DNA of 35,442 nt from Scatosoma sp045644545 (lineage in GTDB: Bacteria > Bacillota > Clostridia > Christensenellales > Borkfalkiaceae): NCBI GenBank assembly GCA_045644545.1, contig JAZRHC010000006.1, positions 1 to 35,442 on the forward strand. Reading direction: 5' to 3'. The notes below the pieces were generated by a model that ran no database searches, was not told the DNA's origin, and saw only the letters and a list, made by a program, of their open reading frames with translations. Shown here piece after piece: positions 6,729 to 14,788 of this stretch; within the stretch, counting starts at the first letter, position 1, and each line of letters begins with the position of its first letter. The position numbers and the translations under genes were made by a program.

Positions 6729-7973
6729 ATGTCTAGATACGAAGAAGCAAAAAAAATCTACGCGCAGTTTGGGATCGATACGGATAAGGCGATCGAACGC
6801 CTTACAAAAATTCCCGTAAGCGTGCATTGTTGGCAGGGGGACGACGTGATCGGGTTCGACGGCAGCGATTCCCTTTCGGGCGGGATTCAAACGACGGGGA
6901 ACTATCCCGGCAGAGCGAGAAGCCCCGAGGAGCTGTTTGCCGACCTCACCAAAGCGTTTTCGCTGATGCCCGGGAAAAAGCGCGTAAACGTGCACGCGTG
7001 CTACGCCATTCTCGGCGAAGATAAAGGCAAGGTCGATCGCGACGCCTACGAATACAAGCATTTCGAGCCTTGGGTGAAATGGGCGAAGAAAAACGGGCTT
7101 GACGGCATAGACTTTAACCCGACCTTTTTTGCTCATCCCAACCTGAAAGACGGTTTGACCTTATCCTCCCCTGACGAACAAACGAGAAATTTTTGGATTA
7201 AGCACGGCAAGGCTTGTATGAAGATCGCAGCGGAAATAGGTAAGGCGATGGGTAGCCCTTGCGCGATAAATCTTTGGGTGCCCGACGGGTATAAGGATAT
7301 TCCCGCGGATCGTTTAGCGCCGCGCGTTCGCCTGAAAAACTCGCTCGACGAAATCCTTAAAGACTACGACAAGGAGTGGGTAATTCCCGCCGTCGAAAGC
7401 AAGGTGTTCGGAATCGGCGTGGAAAGCTACACGGTCGGTAGCAACGAATTTTATCAAAATTACGCGGCGACGCGCGGGATTTGTTGCTTGCTCGACACGG
7501 GGCATTATCATCCCACCGAAGTCGTTTCGGACAAGATTCCGTCTATGCTTGCCTTCTACGATAAAGTACAGCTTCACGTTTCCCGCCCCGTGCGTTGGGA
7601 CAGCGATCACGTGGTGGTGGTGGACGACGAGCTGAAAGAATTGTCGAAAGAAATTATTCGCAACGAAGCGGACGAGAAGGTTATGATCGCGCTCGACTAT
7701 TTCGACGCGTCTATCAACCGCCTTTGCGCTTGGGTGACGGGCGTGCGTTCCGTACATAAAGCTTTGCTTACGGCGATATTACAGCCGTACGCGGAAATGA
7801 AGAAATTGCAAGAGCAGGCAAACTTCACGAAAGTGCTTTATATGCACGAAAGAGTGAAATTCCTGCCGATTGCGGACGTTTGGAACGAATATTTGCGCCG
7901 TCAGGGTCTTTCGGAGGACTGGTACGACGAAGTGGAAAAATTCGAAAACGAAGTGATCGCAAAGCGCGTGTAA
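6729..7973 (+). CDS. rhaA: L-rhamnose isomerase
   Basis: A 414-residue TIM-barrel isomerase, about the usual family length, that converts L-rhamnose to L-rhamnulose with divalent metal. Recognised by the N-terminal VSVHCWQGDDVIGFDG segment, GGIQTTGNYPGRARSPEEL, the long FNPTFFAHP segment, LWVPDGYKD, the LLDTGHYHPTE strand and the QLHVSRPVRWDSDHVV segment that carry metal and substrate ligands. Preceded by a GGAG site. It sits between rhaB and the acetate-kinase-like gene, giving the cytosolic entry to the pathway. No sugar permease or mutarotase gene is present in this window, so uptake must be encoded elsewhere. Confidence 0.93.
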   Translation: MSRYEEAKKIYAQFGIDTDKAIERLTKIPVSVHCWQGDDVIGFDGSDSLSGGIQTTGNYPGRARSPEELFADLTKAFSLMPGKKRVNVHACYAILGEDKGKVDRDAYEYKHFEPWVKWAKKNGLDGIDFNPTFFAHPNLKDGLTLSSPDEQTRNFWIKHGKACMKIAAEIGKAMGSPCAINLWVPDGYKDIPADRLAPRVRLKNSLDEILKDYDKEWVIPAVESKVFGIGVESYTVGSNEFYQNYAATRGICCLLDTGHYHPTEVVSDKIPSMLAFYDKVQLHVSRPVRWDSDHVVVVDDELKELSKEIIRNEADEKVMIALDYFDASINRLCAWVTGVRSVHKALLTAILQPYAEMKKLQEQANFTKVLYMHERVKFLPIADVWNEYLRRQGLSEDWYDEVEKFENEVIAKRV

Positions 7974-7996
7974 TATAGATAAGGAAAGAGTAAGAA

Positions 7997-9190
7997 ATGA
8001 AAATTTTGGTAGTAAACGCCGGAAGCTCCTCGCTTAAATATCAGCTTTTCGATATGGACGGGGGGAAGGTTCTCGCGAAAGGCAACTGCGAACGAATCGG
8101 TATCGACGGACTCGTAACGCATAAATGCCCCGGGAAAGAGGACTATAAATCGGCGGCTGAGCTTCCCGATCACCGCGCGGCGATCAAGCTCGTGTTAAGC
8201 CTTTTGACCGACGAAAAGCTCGGCGTGCTCAAAGGCGTGGAGGAAATCGACGCGGTAGGTCACCGCGTGGCGCACGGCGGCGAAAAGCTCCGTCAATCCT
8301 CCGTGCTCGGCGAAGAGGAGATCAAATATCTCGAAACGATCGTAGAGCTCAACCCCTTGCACGGGCCTCCCGCGATCAGCGGTTTTAAGGCTTGCAAGGA
8401 AGTGATGCCGAATATCACGCACGTAGGCGTGTTCGACACTTCGTATTATTCGGATATTCAAGACCACGCGTATATTTATCCGATTCCGTACGAGCTGTAC
8501 GAGCAGTACAAGATAAGGCGTTACGGCTTCCACGGCACTTCGCACAGATACGTGGCTGGCAAGGCGGCGGAGCTTTTGGGAAATAAAAACGCGAAGATCA
8601 TCACCTGTCACCTTGGCAACGGTTCGTCGATCACGGCGACGGTGAACGGCAAGGCGGTGGACACCTCGATGGGCTTCACCCCGCAAGACGGCGTGCCGAT
8701 GGGTACGCGCTCGGGCGCGCTCGACCCGACCGTCGTTCCCTTCCTTATTAAAAAGCTGGGGATCACGGCGGAGGAAGCGGAAAAGCTTATTAACTCCAAG
8801 TCGGGACTTTTGGGCGTATCGGGAATATCCAGCGATTGCCGCGACGTTGCGGAAGCGGCGGAAAAAGGAAACTACCGCGCGCAGCTCGCCCTTAAAATTC
8901 TCGTACATAACGTAAAGAAAATTATCGGCTCGTATATAGCGGAAATGAACGGCGTGGACGCGCTCGTGTTCACGGCGGGGATCGGGGAAAACGATCGTCA
9001 GCTCCGCGAGGACGTCTGCAAAGAAATGTCCTATCTCGGAATCGAGATCGACGAGGCGTATAACAAGAGCTGTGAACGCGGCGAAATCGCCGATATCACC
9101 AAAAAGGGCGCGAAAGTAAAGACCTTCGTCATTCCCACGAACGAAGAATTTATGATCGCCTCCGACACTCAAATTTTAGCAAAAAAATAA
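7997..9190 (+). CDS. ackA: Acetate/propionate kinase (AckA family)
   Basis: A 397-residue kinase of the acetate kinase family. The motifs are NAGSSSLKY (residues 6-14), RYGFHGTSHRYV, HLGNGSSI, the conserved loop PQDGVPMGTRSGALDP and FTAGIGEND near the C-terminus. In its setting it most likely converts propionyl-phosphate from PduL to propionate, giving one ATP, and would be the operon's substrate-level phosphorylation step; PduW/TdcD-type enzymes do the same. Family sequences alone do not separate acetate from propionate preference. It lacks an encapsulation-like tail, so it probably acts outside the shell. Confidence 0.92.
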   Translation: MKILVVNAGSSSLKYQLFDMDGGKVLAKGNCERIGIDGLVTHKCPGKEDYKSAAELPDHRAAIKLVLSLLTDEKLGVLKGVEEIDAVGHRVAHGGEKLRQSSVLGEEEIKYLETIVELNPLHGPPAISGFKACKEVMPNITHVGVFDTSYYSDIQDHAYIYPIPYELYEQYKIRRYGFHGTSHRYVAGKAAELLGNKNAKIITCHLGNGSSITATVNGKAVDTSMGFTPQDGVPMGTRSGALDPTVVPFLIKKLGITAEEAEKLINSKSGLLGVSGISSDCRDVAEAAEKGNYRAQLALKILVHNVKKIIGSYIAEMNGVDALVFTAGIGENDRQLREDVCKEMSYLGIEIDEAYNKSCERGEIADITKKGAKVKTFVIPTNEEFMIASDTQILAKK

Positions 9191-9216
9191 AAAAATAAAA
9201 TAAAGGAAGGACAATT

Positions 9217-9969
9217 ATGAAATCACCATTCGAAATCAAGAAAGAAATTTGCGAAGTCGGTCACAAGCTTTGGCTCAAAGGCTTTGTTGCCGCAAACGAC
9301 GGTAATATCTCCGTAAAGATCAGCGATAACGAATATTATTGCACCCCCACGGGCGTTTCCAAGGGCGACCTTACCCCCGATATGATCATTAAGGTGGATA
9401 AAGACGGTAAGAAGCTCGAAGGGAAGCTCAACCCCTCTTCGGAAATCAAAATGCATATGAGAGTTTATAAAGAACGTCCCGACGTTACGGCGGTCGTGCA
9501 CGCGCACCCTCCCGTTGCTACGGCGTTCACGGTTGCGGATATCGACCTCGATCAGTACATTCTCCCCGAAGCGGTTTTGACGATCGGCGACGTGCCTACC
9601 TGTGACTACGGTACGCCCTCGACGATGGAAATTCCCGATTCGCTCGATCCCTATCTTCAAAATCACGACGCGTTCTTGCTCCGTAATCACGGCGCTTTGA
9701 CGGTTGGTTGCAACCTTCAAAAGGCGTTCTTCGTAATGGAAGAAGTAGAATTCAACGCGGTGATCTGCAAGCACGCGATGGATCTCGGCGCGGTACACGA
9801 AATTTCCAACGATCAGCTTAAAAAGTTGATGGATCTTCGCAAGAAGATGAATCTTCCCGGCCGTCATCCTGGTCTCGATATCGAAGAAGAAAAGACCGCT
9901 TGCAATTGCAGCAAGGAAGAGCTCGTAGAAGCGATCACCCGTAAAGTGCTTGCGGCTCTCGGCAAATAA
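9217..9969 (+). CDS. Class II rhamnulose/fuculose-1-phosphate aldolase with C-terminal encapsulation tail
   Basis: A 250-residue zinc aldolase of the FucA/AraD family that cleaves a ketose-1-phosphate to DHAP and L-lactaldehyde. Key elements: NDGNISVKI near residues 29-37, the catalytic Glu in SSEIKMH, zinc ligands in VVHAHPP and the third His in RNHGALTVG. The catalytic domain ends near residue 210; an extra tail follows, with a Cys/Glu linker and an amphipathic helix (SKEELVEAITRKVLAAL). Aldolases of this kind in fucose/rhamnose GRM loci are known to carry such tails, and the helix pattern matches the N-terminal tails of the next two enzymes. Sequence is closer to FucA than to E. coli RhaD; rhamnulose-1-phosphate as substrate is inferred from rhaA and rhaB. 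Confidence 0.88.
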   Translation: MKSPFEIKKEICEVGHKLWLKGFVAANDGNISVKISDNEYYCTPTGVSKGDLTPDMIIKVDKDGKKLEGKLNPSSEIKMHMRVYKERPDVTAVVHAHPPVATAFTVADIDLDQYILPEAVLTIGDVPTCDYGTPSTMEIPDSLDPYLQNHDAFLLRNHGALTVGCNLQKAFFVMEEVEFNAVICKHAMDLGAVHEISNDQLKKLMDLRKKMNLPGRHPGLDIEEEKTACNCSKEELVEAITRKVLAALGK

Positions 9970-9993
9970 GAGTAAAGTTAAGGAGTTTTTAAA

Positions 9994-11454
9994 ATGGCTA
10001 TTAACTGGACAGAAGCTCAGATCGAAGAAGTAGTCGCGTCCGTTATCAAAAACCTCAAAGGGGAAGCTCCTGCCGCCGAGTGTAAGAACTGGGATTCCAC
10101 GCAATATTGCGGTCGCAGATTGATCGGGATCTATGCGGATATGAACGACGCGATCGACGCGGCGACGGCGGGCTATAAAGCCGTTCGCTCGATGCGCCTC
10201 GAAGAGCGCGAAAAGATCATTTCCAAAATCCGCGAGTTGTGCAGAAAGGAAGCCCCGATTATGGCGAAGCTCGGCGTTGCTGAAACCAAAATGGGGCGCG
10301 TAGAGCACAAAACTGCCAAGCATATCCTCGTTGCGGATAAAACGCCGGGGACGGCGGATATCGTCGCGCAGGTAAAAACGGGCGACGACGGGCTTACCCT
10401 CACGGAAATGGCGCCGTTTGGAGTCGTGGGAAGTATCACTCCCAGTACGAACCCTTCGGAAACGGTCATCTGCAACAGTATCGGTATGATCGCCGCGGGC
10501 AACGGGGTCGTGTTCAATCCTCACCCCAACGCGATCGCGACCTCCAACTACGCGGTAGACCTCGTAAATCGCGCTTCCCAAATGGCGGGCGGTCCGCAGG
10601 TGCTCGTCGCTTCGGTGGTCAAGCCCACTTTGGATACGGCGCAGATTATGTATAAACACGCAAATATCCGTATGCTCGTTTGCACGGGCGGTCCGGGCGT
10701 TGTGAAAAGCGTGCTTTCGAGCGGTAAAAAGGCGATCGGCGCGGGCGCGGGCAATCCTCCCGTAATCGTTGACGACACGGCGGATATCAAGAAAGCGGGT
10801 AAAGACATTATCGACGGCTGTTCGTTTGATAACAACCTGCCTTGTATCGCGGAAAAGGAAGTGTTTGCGTTCAAAAATATCGCGGACGAGCTCGTTTCCG
10901 AAATGCTCAAAAACGGCGCGTATCAAATCAACGCACAACAGGCGGCGCGCCTTGCGGAAATCGTTCTCGTCGATTCCAAGAATCCCAAAACGGGGATCGT
11001 CAAAAAGACGGTCAGTCGCGATTGCGTAGGCCGCGACGCGGCGGTGTTGCTCGCGAAAATCGGCGTAAGGGTAGGACCTGAAATTCGTTGCATTATCTGC
11101 GAAACGAACTTCGATCATCCGTTCGTACAGCACGAATTGATGATGCCGATCCTTCCTATCGTTCGCGTGAACGATATCGACGAAGCGATCGACCTTGCGG
11201 TAAAGGCAGAACACGGCAACCGCCACACGGCGCATATGCATTCGAAGAATATCGACCACTTAACGAGATTTGCTCGCGCGGTGGAAACGACGATCTTCGT
11301 CAAGAACGCGCCCTCGTACGCGGGCATCGGCTTCGGCGGGGAAGGACACACGACCTTCACGATCGCAGGGCCTACGGGCGAAGGACTCACCAGCGCGAGA
11401 AGCTTCACGCGTTATCGCCGCTGCGTATTGTCCGACGGATTCCGTATTATTTAA
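9994..11454 (+). CDS. CoA-acylating propionaldehyde dehydrogenase (PduP-like)
   Basis: A 486-residue member of the aldehyde dehydrogenase superfamily of the CoA-dependent PduP/EutE type, converting propionaldehyde, NAD+ and CoA to propionyl-CoA. Residues 1-20 (MAINWTEAQIEEVVASVIKN) form an amphipathic encapsulation-like helix, followed by a linker to about residue 40. Cofactor-binding elements include APFGVVGSITPSTNP and GGPGVVKSVLSSGKKAIGAG; the catalytic cysteine is Cys284 in NNLPCIAEKEVF. The C-terminus has GEGHTTFTIAGPTGEG and ends RRCVLSDGFRII. It lies between the aldolase and the alcohol dehydrogenase and should be a lumen enzyme sharing an internal NAD and CoA pool. Confidence 0.92.
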   Translation: MAINWTEAQIEEVVASVIKNLKGEAPAAECKNWDSTQYCGRRLIGIYADMNDAIDAATAGYKAVRSMRLEEREKIISKIRELCRKEAPIMAKLGVAETKMGRVEHKTAKHILVADKTPGTADIVAQVKTGDDGLTLTEMAPFGVVGSITPSTNPSETVICNSIGMIAAGNGVVFNPHPNAIATSNYAVDLVNRASQMAGGPQVLVASVVKPTLDTAQIMYKHANIRMLVCTGGPGVVKSVLSSGKKAIGAGAGNPPVIVDDTADIKKAGKDIIDGCSFDNNLPCIAEKEVFAFKNIADELVSEMLKNGAYQINAQQAARLAEIVLVDSKNPKTGIVKKTVSRDCVGRDAAVLLAKIGVRVGPEIRCIICETNFDHPFVQHELMMPILPIVRVNDIDEAIDLAVKAEHGNRHTAHMHSKNIDHLTRFARAVETTIFVKNAPSYAGIGFGGEGHTTFTIAGPTGEGLTSARSFTRYRRCVLSDGFRII

Positions 11455-11478
11455 GGAAAACTAAAAAGGAGAAAAGAA

Positions 11479-12678
11479 ATGGATATTACGTCTTCTCAAA
11501 TTGAAAACCTCGTCCGCAAGATTCTCGGCGAAATGGGAAGCTCGTCCGCAAAAACGAACGGACCTATTCCCAAAACGGCGAAAGTCGCGATGCTCACGGC
11601 GGCGAAGAAGATCGAAGTCAAAGAGTTTGCAATTCCCGCGCTCCAAGACGACGATATTCTCGTCAAGGTCGAAGGCTGCGGCGTTTGCGGCACGGACGTG
11701 CACGAATGGAAGGGCGATCCCTTCGGGATTATTCCCGTAACCCTCGGGCACGAAGGCACGGGCGAAATTATCGCGCTCGGCAAAAACGTCAAATTCGACA
11801 CTTCGGGCAAGCCTATCAAGGTCGGCGACAAGGTGGTAACCAGCGTTATCAGCTGCGGCGAATGTCACGTTTGCCGTAATCACCCCGCAAATACCAACCT
11901 TTGCGATAAGCAGGGCGTGTTCGGGTTGATTCCTCACAGCGACTCTCAGCCCCTCACGGGTTGGTTCGCAACTCACCTTTTGATCAGAGGCAAGGGCGCT
12001 ACGTATTTCGTGGTAAACGACCTCGACTTAAAGGAAAGAATGCTTTTGGAGCTCGCGTGCGTTTGCGTGCACGCGTTGAAGAGAGCGAACGCGACGGGGC
12101 TTTTGAACTTCAATTCGAAAGTGCTTATTCAAGGGCTCGGTCCCGTAGGGCTCGTAATGATCAGCGTACTGCGCGCGGCGGGTATCAATCACATTATCGC
12201 GATCGACGGCACGCCGATGCGGCTTGAAATGGCGAAAAAGCTCGGCGCAAAAACGGTGATCAACTTCAAGGAAGTTCCCACCCTCGAAGAGAGAGTCAAG
12301 CTCGTTAAGAGCGTAGCCAACGGCGTGGGCGCGGACTTCGCGTTCCAATGCACGGGCGCGCCTGCGGCGGCAAAGGATATCTACGAATATATCCGTCGCG
12401 GCGGCGGACTTTGCGAAATGGGCTTCTTCGTAAACAACGGCGACTACAACGTGAACCCGCACTTTGCTATGTGTAATAAGGAAATCAACCTCGTCGGTTC
12501 TTGGGACTATTCGGCGGACGATTACCCCACGACGATGGCGTTCCTTCGTCAAGCAAGAGAAATGAACATTCCCATCAAGGATTTGATCACGCACACCTTC
12601 CCGCTCGATAAACTCAACGAAGCGATGGAAGTGAACGTGGAGCAAAAGGGAATCAAGATCTGCTACGTAGCGGAGTAA
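11479..12678 (+). CDS. Zinc-dependent alcohol dehydrogenase with N-terminal encapsulation tail
   Basis: A 399-residue medium-chain dehydrogenase. The first ~20 residues (MDITSSQIENLVRKILGEM) form an amphipathic helix and residues 21-35 a Ser/Pro linker, so targeting to the microcompartment is likely. The catalytic zinc site is seen in GCGVCGTDVHEW and GHEGTGE; the structural zinc has four cysteines within CGECHVCRNHPANTNLC; the NAD(P) fold has GLGPVGLVMISVLRAAG. Expected role: reduce propionaldehyde to 1-propanol to regenerate NAD+, and possibly reduce lactaldehyde to 1,2-propanediol, because no FucO-like enzyme is encoded here. Enterobacterial Pdu systems use an iron enzyme (PduQ) for the first task. 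Substrate assignments are inference. Confidence 0.88.
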   Translation: MDITSSQIENLVRKILGEMGSSSAKTNGPIPKTAKVAMLTAAKKIEVKEFAIPALQDDDILVKVEGCGVCGTDVHEWKGDPFGIIPVTLGHEGTGEIIALGKNVKFDTSGKPIKVGDKVVTSVISCGECHVCRNHPANTNLCDKQGVFGLIPHSDSQPLTGWFATHLLIRGKGATYFVVNDLDLKERMLLELACVCVHALKRANATGLLNFNSKVLIQGLGPVGLVMISVLRAAGINHIIAIDGTPMRLEMAKKLGAKTVINFKEVPTLEERVKLVKSVANGVGADFAFQCTGAPAAAKDIYEYIRRGGGLCEMGFFVNNGDYNVNPHFAMCNKEINLVGSWDYSADDYPTTMAFLRQAREMNIPIKDLITHTFPLDKLNEAMEVNVEQKGIKICYVAE

Positions 12679-12740
12679 AAGGCAAATATACGTCGAAATG
12701 CGGCGTTGTGCTTAATTTCTAAAAAACAAAGAGGTTGATT

Positions 12741-13058
12741 ATGGCTCTTGGTATGATTGAAGTATTCGGTTTCACGACCTCGATCGTGGTAGCCGATAAA
12801 ATGGCGAAAGCCGCGGACGTAAAGATCGTGGCGATCGACAAAAACAAACCCGCCGCAGGCGATTCTGCGGAAGTGCCTCTCGTGATGGCGATTAAAGCGG
12901 AAGGCACGGCGGCGGCGGTGGAAGCGGCGGTAGCCGCGGGGAAAGCGGAGGCGGAAAAGAGAAACCTCTACATCACCCACAAAATTATCGCGCGCCAGAG
13001 CGAGGATATCGAATGGTTTGCCCATTTGAGCGCGCTCGGCAAAGACAAATTAAGATAA
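12741..13058 (+). CDS. BMC-H shell protein, divergent type
   Basis: A 105-residue single BMC-domain protein forming hexameric shell tiles. Start set at the ATG at 12741 (MALGMIEVFGFTTSIVVADKM); an ATG six bases earlier is in frame but closer to the GAGG site. It keeps the family fold but differs from the other three copies: the pore region after AIDKN carries an insertion (KPAAGDSAEVPL) instead of the short KxGxG loop, and the C-terminus is extended (SEDIEWFAHLSALGKDKLR). This suggests a tile with a different pore or a special position. First of four consecutive shell genes. Confidence 0.85.
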   Translation: MALGMIEVFGFTTSIVVADKMAKAADVKIVAIDKNKPAAGDSAEVPLVMAIKAEGTAAAVEAAVAAGKAEAEKRNLYITHKIIARQSEDIEWFAHLSALGKDKLR

Positions 13059-13097
13059 AAAAAATTAAAAAATAAAATTTTAAGGAGAAACAAAATT

Positions 13098-13373
13098 ATG
13101 ATGGAAGCATTAGGTATGGTTGAAACGAGAGGCTTGGTAGCGGCGATCGAGGCTGCGGACGCAATGGTTAAGGCGGCAAACGTCGTGTTAATCGGCAGCG
13201 AAAAGATCGGTAGCGGCTTGGTAAGCGTTATGGTTCGCGGCGACGTAGGCGCTGTGAAAGCGGCTGTGGAAGCAGGTTCGGCTGCGGCTACTTCCCTTGG
13301 CGAAGTGATCGCAACGCACGTAATTCCTCGTCCCCACGCAGACGTGGAAAAGCTTCTTCCCGCTATCAAATAA
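13098..13373 (+). CDS. BMC-H shell protein (PduA/EutM-like), copy 1
   Basis: A 91-residue canonical hexameric shell protein with AAGGAG upstream. The core is EALGMVETRGLVAAIEAAD, the pore loop SEKIGSGLVSV and the C-terminal helix HVIPRPHADVEKLL. Proteins of this class form most of the flat shell facets and pass small diols through the central pore. It is almost identical to the gene at 13736 (88 of 90 aligned residues), with a different BMC-H gene between the two. Two adjacent ATG codons could start it; the paralogue has only one, corresponding to 13101. Confidence 0.92.
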   Translation: MMEALGMVETRGLVAAIEAADAMVKAANVVLIGSEKIGSGLVSVMVRGDVGAVKAAVEAGSAAATSLGEVIATHVIPRPHADVEKLLPAIK

Positions 13374-13396
13374 TTTAAGGATAAGAAGTTTTTAGT

Positions 13397-13669
13397 ATGA
13401 AAGCAATTGCGTTACTCGAAGTGCAGGCTATGGTTGCCGCAATCACCGGGCTTGACGCTATGGTAAAAGCAGCTGACGTAAAGCTTATTCACGTGGAAAA
13501 ACGCCTCGGCGGGCGGCTCGTAACCGTCGTCGTCGAGGGCGAAGTATCCGCGGTGCAGGCGGCGGCGCAAGCAGGCGCGGCGGCAGCGGCGGAGGTAGGC
13601 AAAGTGAAATTGTGCGAGGTGATTGCGCGCCCGCACCCCGACGTTATGAAATTCTTAACGACGGGCTAA
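13397..13669 (+). CDS. BMC-H shell protein, alanine-rich variant
   Basis: A 90-residue single BMC-domain protein, start at 13397 with an AAGGAT site. Core KAIALLEVQAMVAAITGLD, pore loop VEKRLGGRLVTV with two arginines flanking the glycines, so the pore should be more positively charged than in the neighbouring copies, and C-terminal CEVIARPHPDVMKFL. Very alanine-rich helix (AAAQAGAAAAAEVGK). Likely a facet tile mixing with the two near-identical copies on either side. Confidence 0.9.
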   Translation: MKAIALLEVQAMVAAITGLDAMVKAADVKLIHVEKRLGGRLVTVVVEGEVSAVQAAAQAGAAAAAEVGKVKLCEVIARPHPDVMKFLTTG

Positions 13670-13735
13670 ACGGAATTTTAAAGCTTCGGCTTTGAAAGAA
13701 TAAAAAAGTATCAAAAAAATCAGGAGGATACACAA

Positions 13736-14008
13736 ATGGAAGCATTAGGTATGGTTGAAACGAGAGGCTTGGTAGCGGCGATTGAAGCGGCAGATGCTAT
13801 GGTCAAGGCGGCGAACGTTATCCTTATCGGCAGCGAAAAGATCGGTAGCGGCTTGGTAAGCGTTATGGTTCGCGGCGACGTAGGCGCTGTGAAAGCGGCT
13901 GTGGAAGCTGGCTCGGCTGCGGCTACTTCTCTTGGCGAAGTGATCGCAACGCACGTAATTCCCAGACCCCACGCAGACGTGGAAAAACTTCTTCCCTCGA
14001 TCAAATAA
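13736..14008 (+). CDS. BMC-H shell protein (PduA/EutM-like), copy 2
   Basis: A 90-residue canonical shell hexamer protein with AGGAGG eight bases before the ATG. It differs from copy 1 by only two residues (Val to Ile near position 29, Ala to Ser near 88). At the DNA level, identical blocks of 47 and 83 bases flank a 43-base patch with about 13 differences, which points to gene conversion. Last of the four tandem shell genes; a strong hairpin follows before pduL. Confidence 0.92.
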   Translation: MEALGMVETRGLVAAIEAADAMVKAANVILIGSEKIGSGLVSVMVRGDVGAVKAAVEAGSAAATSLGEVIATHVIPRPHADVEKLLPSIK

Positions 14009-14038
14009 TCAAGGAAAGAAAACGAGAAAAGGAAATAG

Positions 14039-14066
14039 CCGCAACGCCCAAGCGCGGGCGTTGCGG
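14039..14066 (+). promoter_or_regulatory. Intra-operon hairpin after the tandem shell genes
   Basis: An 11-base perfect stem (CCGCAACGCCC at 14039-14049, complement at 14056-14066) with a six-base loop. The bases after it are GCAAGCCTTTTC, so there is no immediate T run. It may protect the upstream shell-gene mRNA from 3' decay or act as a partial terminator lowering expression of downstream genes. Confidence 0.55.
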
Positions 14067-14118
14067 GCAAGCCTTTTCAAAAAATCAAAAGCAAGTTAGG
14101 TAAAATAAGGAACGTATT

Positions 14119-14787
14119 ATGGAATATTCAAACGCACAGATAGCCGAATTAGTTAAAAAGGTGCTTGCCGATATCGAAGGCGTAGCGCCCGTATCGCAAA
14201 GCGCAGGCGCGAACAACGAAGTCCCCGTGGGCGTGTCCAACAGGCATATCCACCTCAACAAAAACGACCTCGAAACGCTGTACGGCGCAGGCTACGAGCT
14301 CACTCCGCTCAAAGATTTGTCGCAACCCGGTCAATACGCGTGCAAGGAAGTGTTGACGATCGTAGGGCCTTCCCTTCGTCCGATCGAAAACGTGCGCGTG
14401 TTAGGGCCTTTGAGAAGCAAATCCCAAGTGGAAATTTCGGCGACGGATTCCTACGTTCTCAAAGTAAAGCCCCCCGTTCGCGAATCGGGGAATCTCGCAG
14501 GCTCTGCGGGTATCCGTATCGTTGGACCGAAAGGCGTGGTGGAGCTTTCCGAGGGTTGCATTATCGCAAACCGCCATATCCATATGTCCCCCGACGACGC
14601 GCTTCGCTTTAACGTGAAGGATTGCGACACGGTGACGGTGGACGTGGACGGAAAGAAAAGAACGAGATGGTACGACGTGCAGGTACGCGTTCATAAGGAT
14701 TTCAGACTGGAAATGCACGTAGACACGGACGACGCGAACGCCGCCCAAATCGGAAACGGCTCGAAAGTAAAGGTCGTGAAGGAGTAA
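14119..14787 (+). CDS. pduL: Phosphate propanoyltransferase PduL with N-terminal encapsulation tail
   Basis: A 222-residue enzyme converting propionyl-CoA and phosphate to propionyl-phosphate and CoA, thereby regenerating CoA inside the shell. Residues 1-21 are an amphipathic encapsulation-like helix (EYSNAQIAELVKKVLADI), then a short linker. The two PduL domains show the metal-binding motifs SNRHIHLNKNDLE (about 40-52) and ANRHIHMSPDDA (about 150-161), and the third ligand region near VHKDFRLEMHVDTDDANAA. Length is normal for microcompartment-linked PduL. Followed with one base between stop and start by the vertex protein gene. Confidence 0.93.
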   Translation: MEYSNAQIAELVKKVLADIEGVAPVSQSAGANNEVPVGVSNRHIHLNKNDLETLYGAGYELTPLKDLSQPGQYACKEVLTIVGPSLRPIENVRVLGPLRSKSQVEISATDSYVLKVKPPVRESGNLAGSAGIRIVGPKGVVELSEGCIIANRHIHMSPDDALRFNVKDCDTVTVDVDGKKRTRWYDVQVRVHKDFRLEMHVDTDDANAAQIGNGSKVKVVKE

Positions 14788-14788
14788 T

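Noticed and set aside
8195..9172. A 325-codon minus-strand frame opposite the acetate kinase gene
   Set aside because: Shadow of a well-conserved gene; no ribosome site or family resemblance.
9223..11259. A 678-codon open frame on the minus strand
   Set aside because: It lies opposite the aldolase and aldehyde dehydrogenase genes, has a composition rich in Arg, His and Asp typical of antisense frames of GC-rich genes, and shows no family motif.
13098..14008. The near-identical shell genes as a CRISPR or mobile repeat
   Set aside because: The repeats are complete coding genes with their own ribosome sites; no transposase or short regular spacing.
14039..14066. The intra-operon hairpin as a full terminator
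   Set aside because: No run of T directly after the stem, and the pathway genes continue immediately downstream; treated as a processing or stability element.
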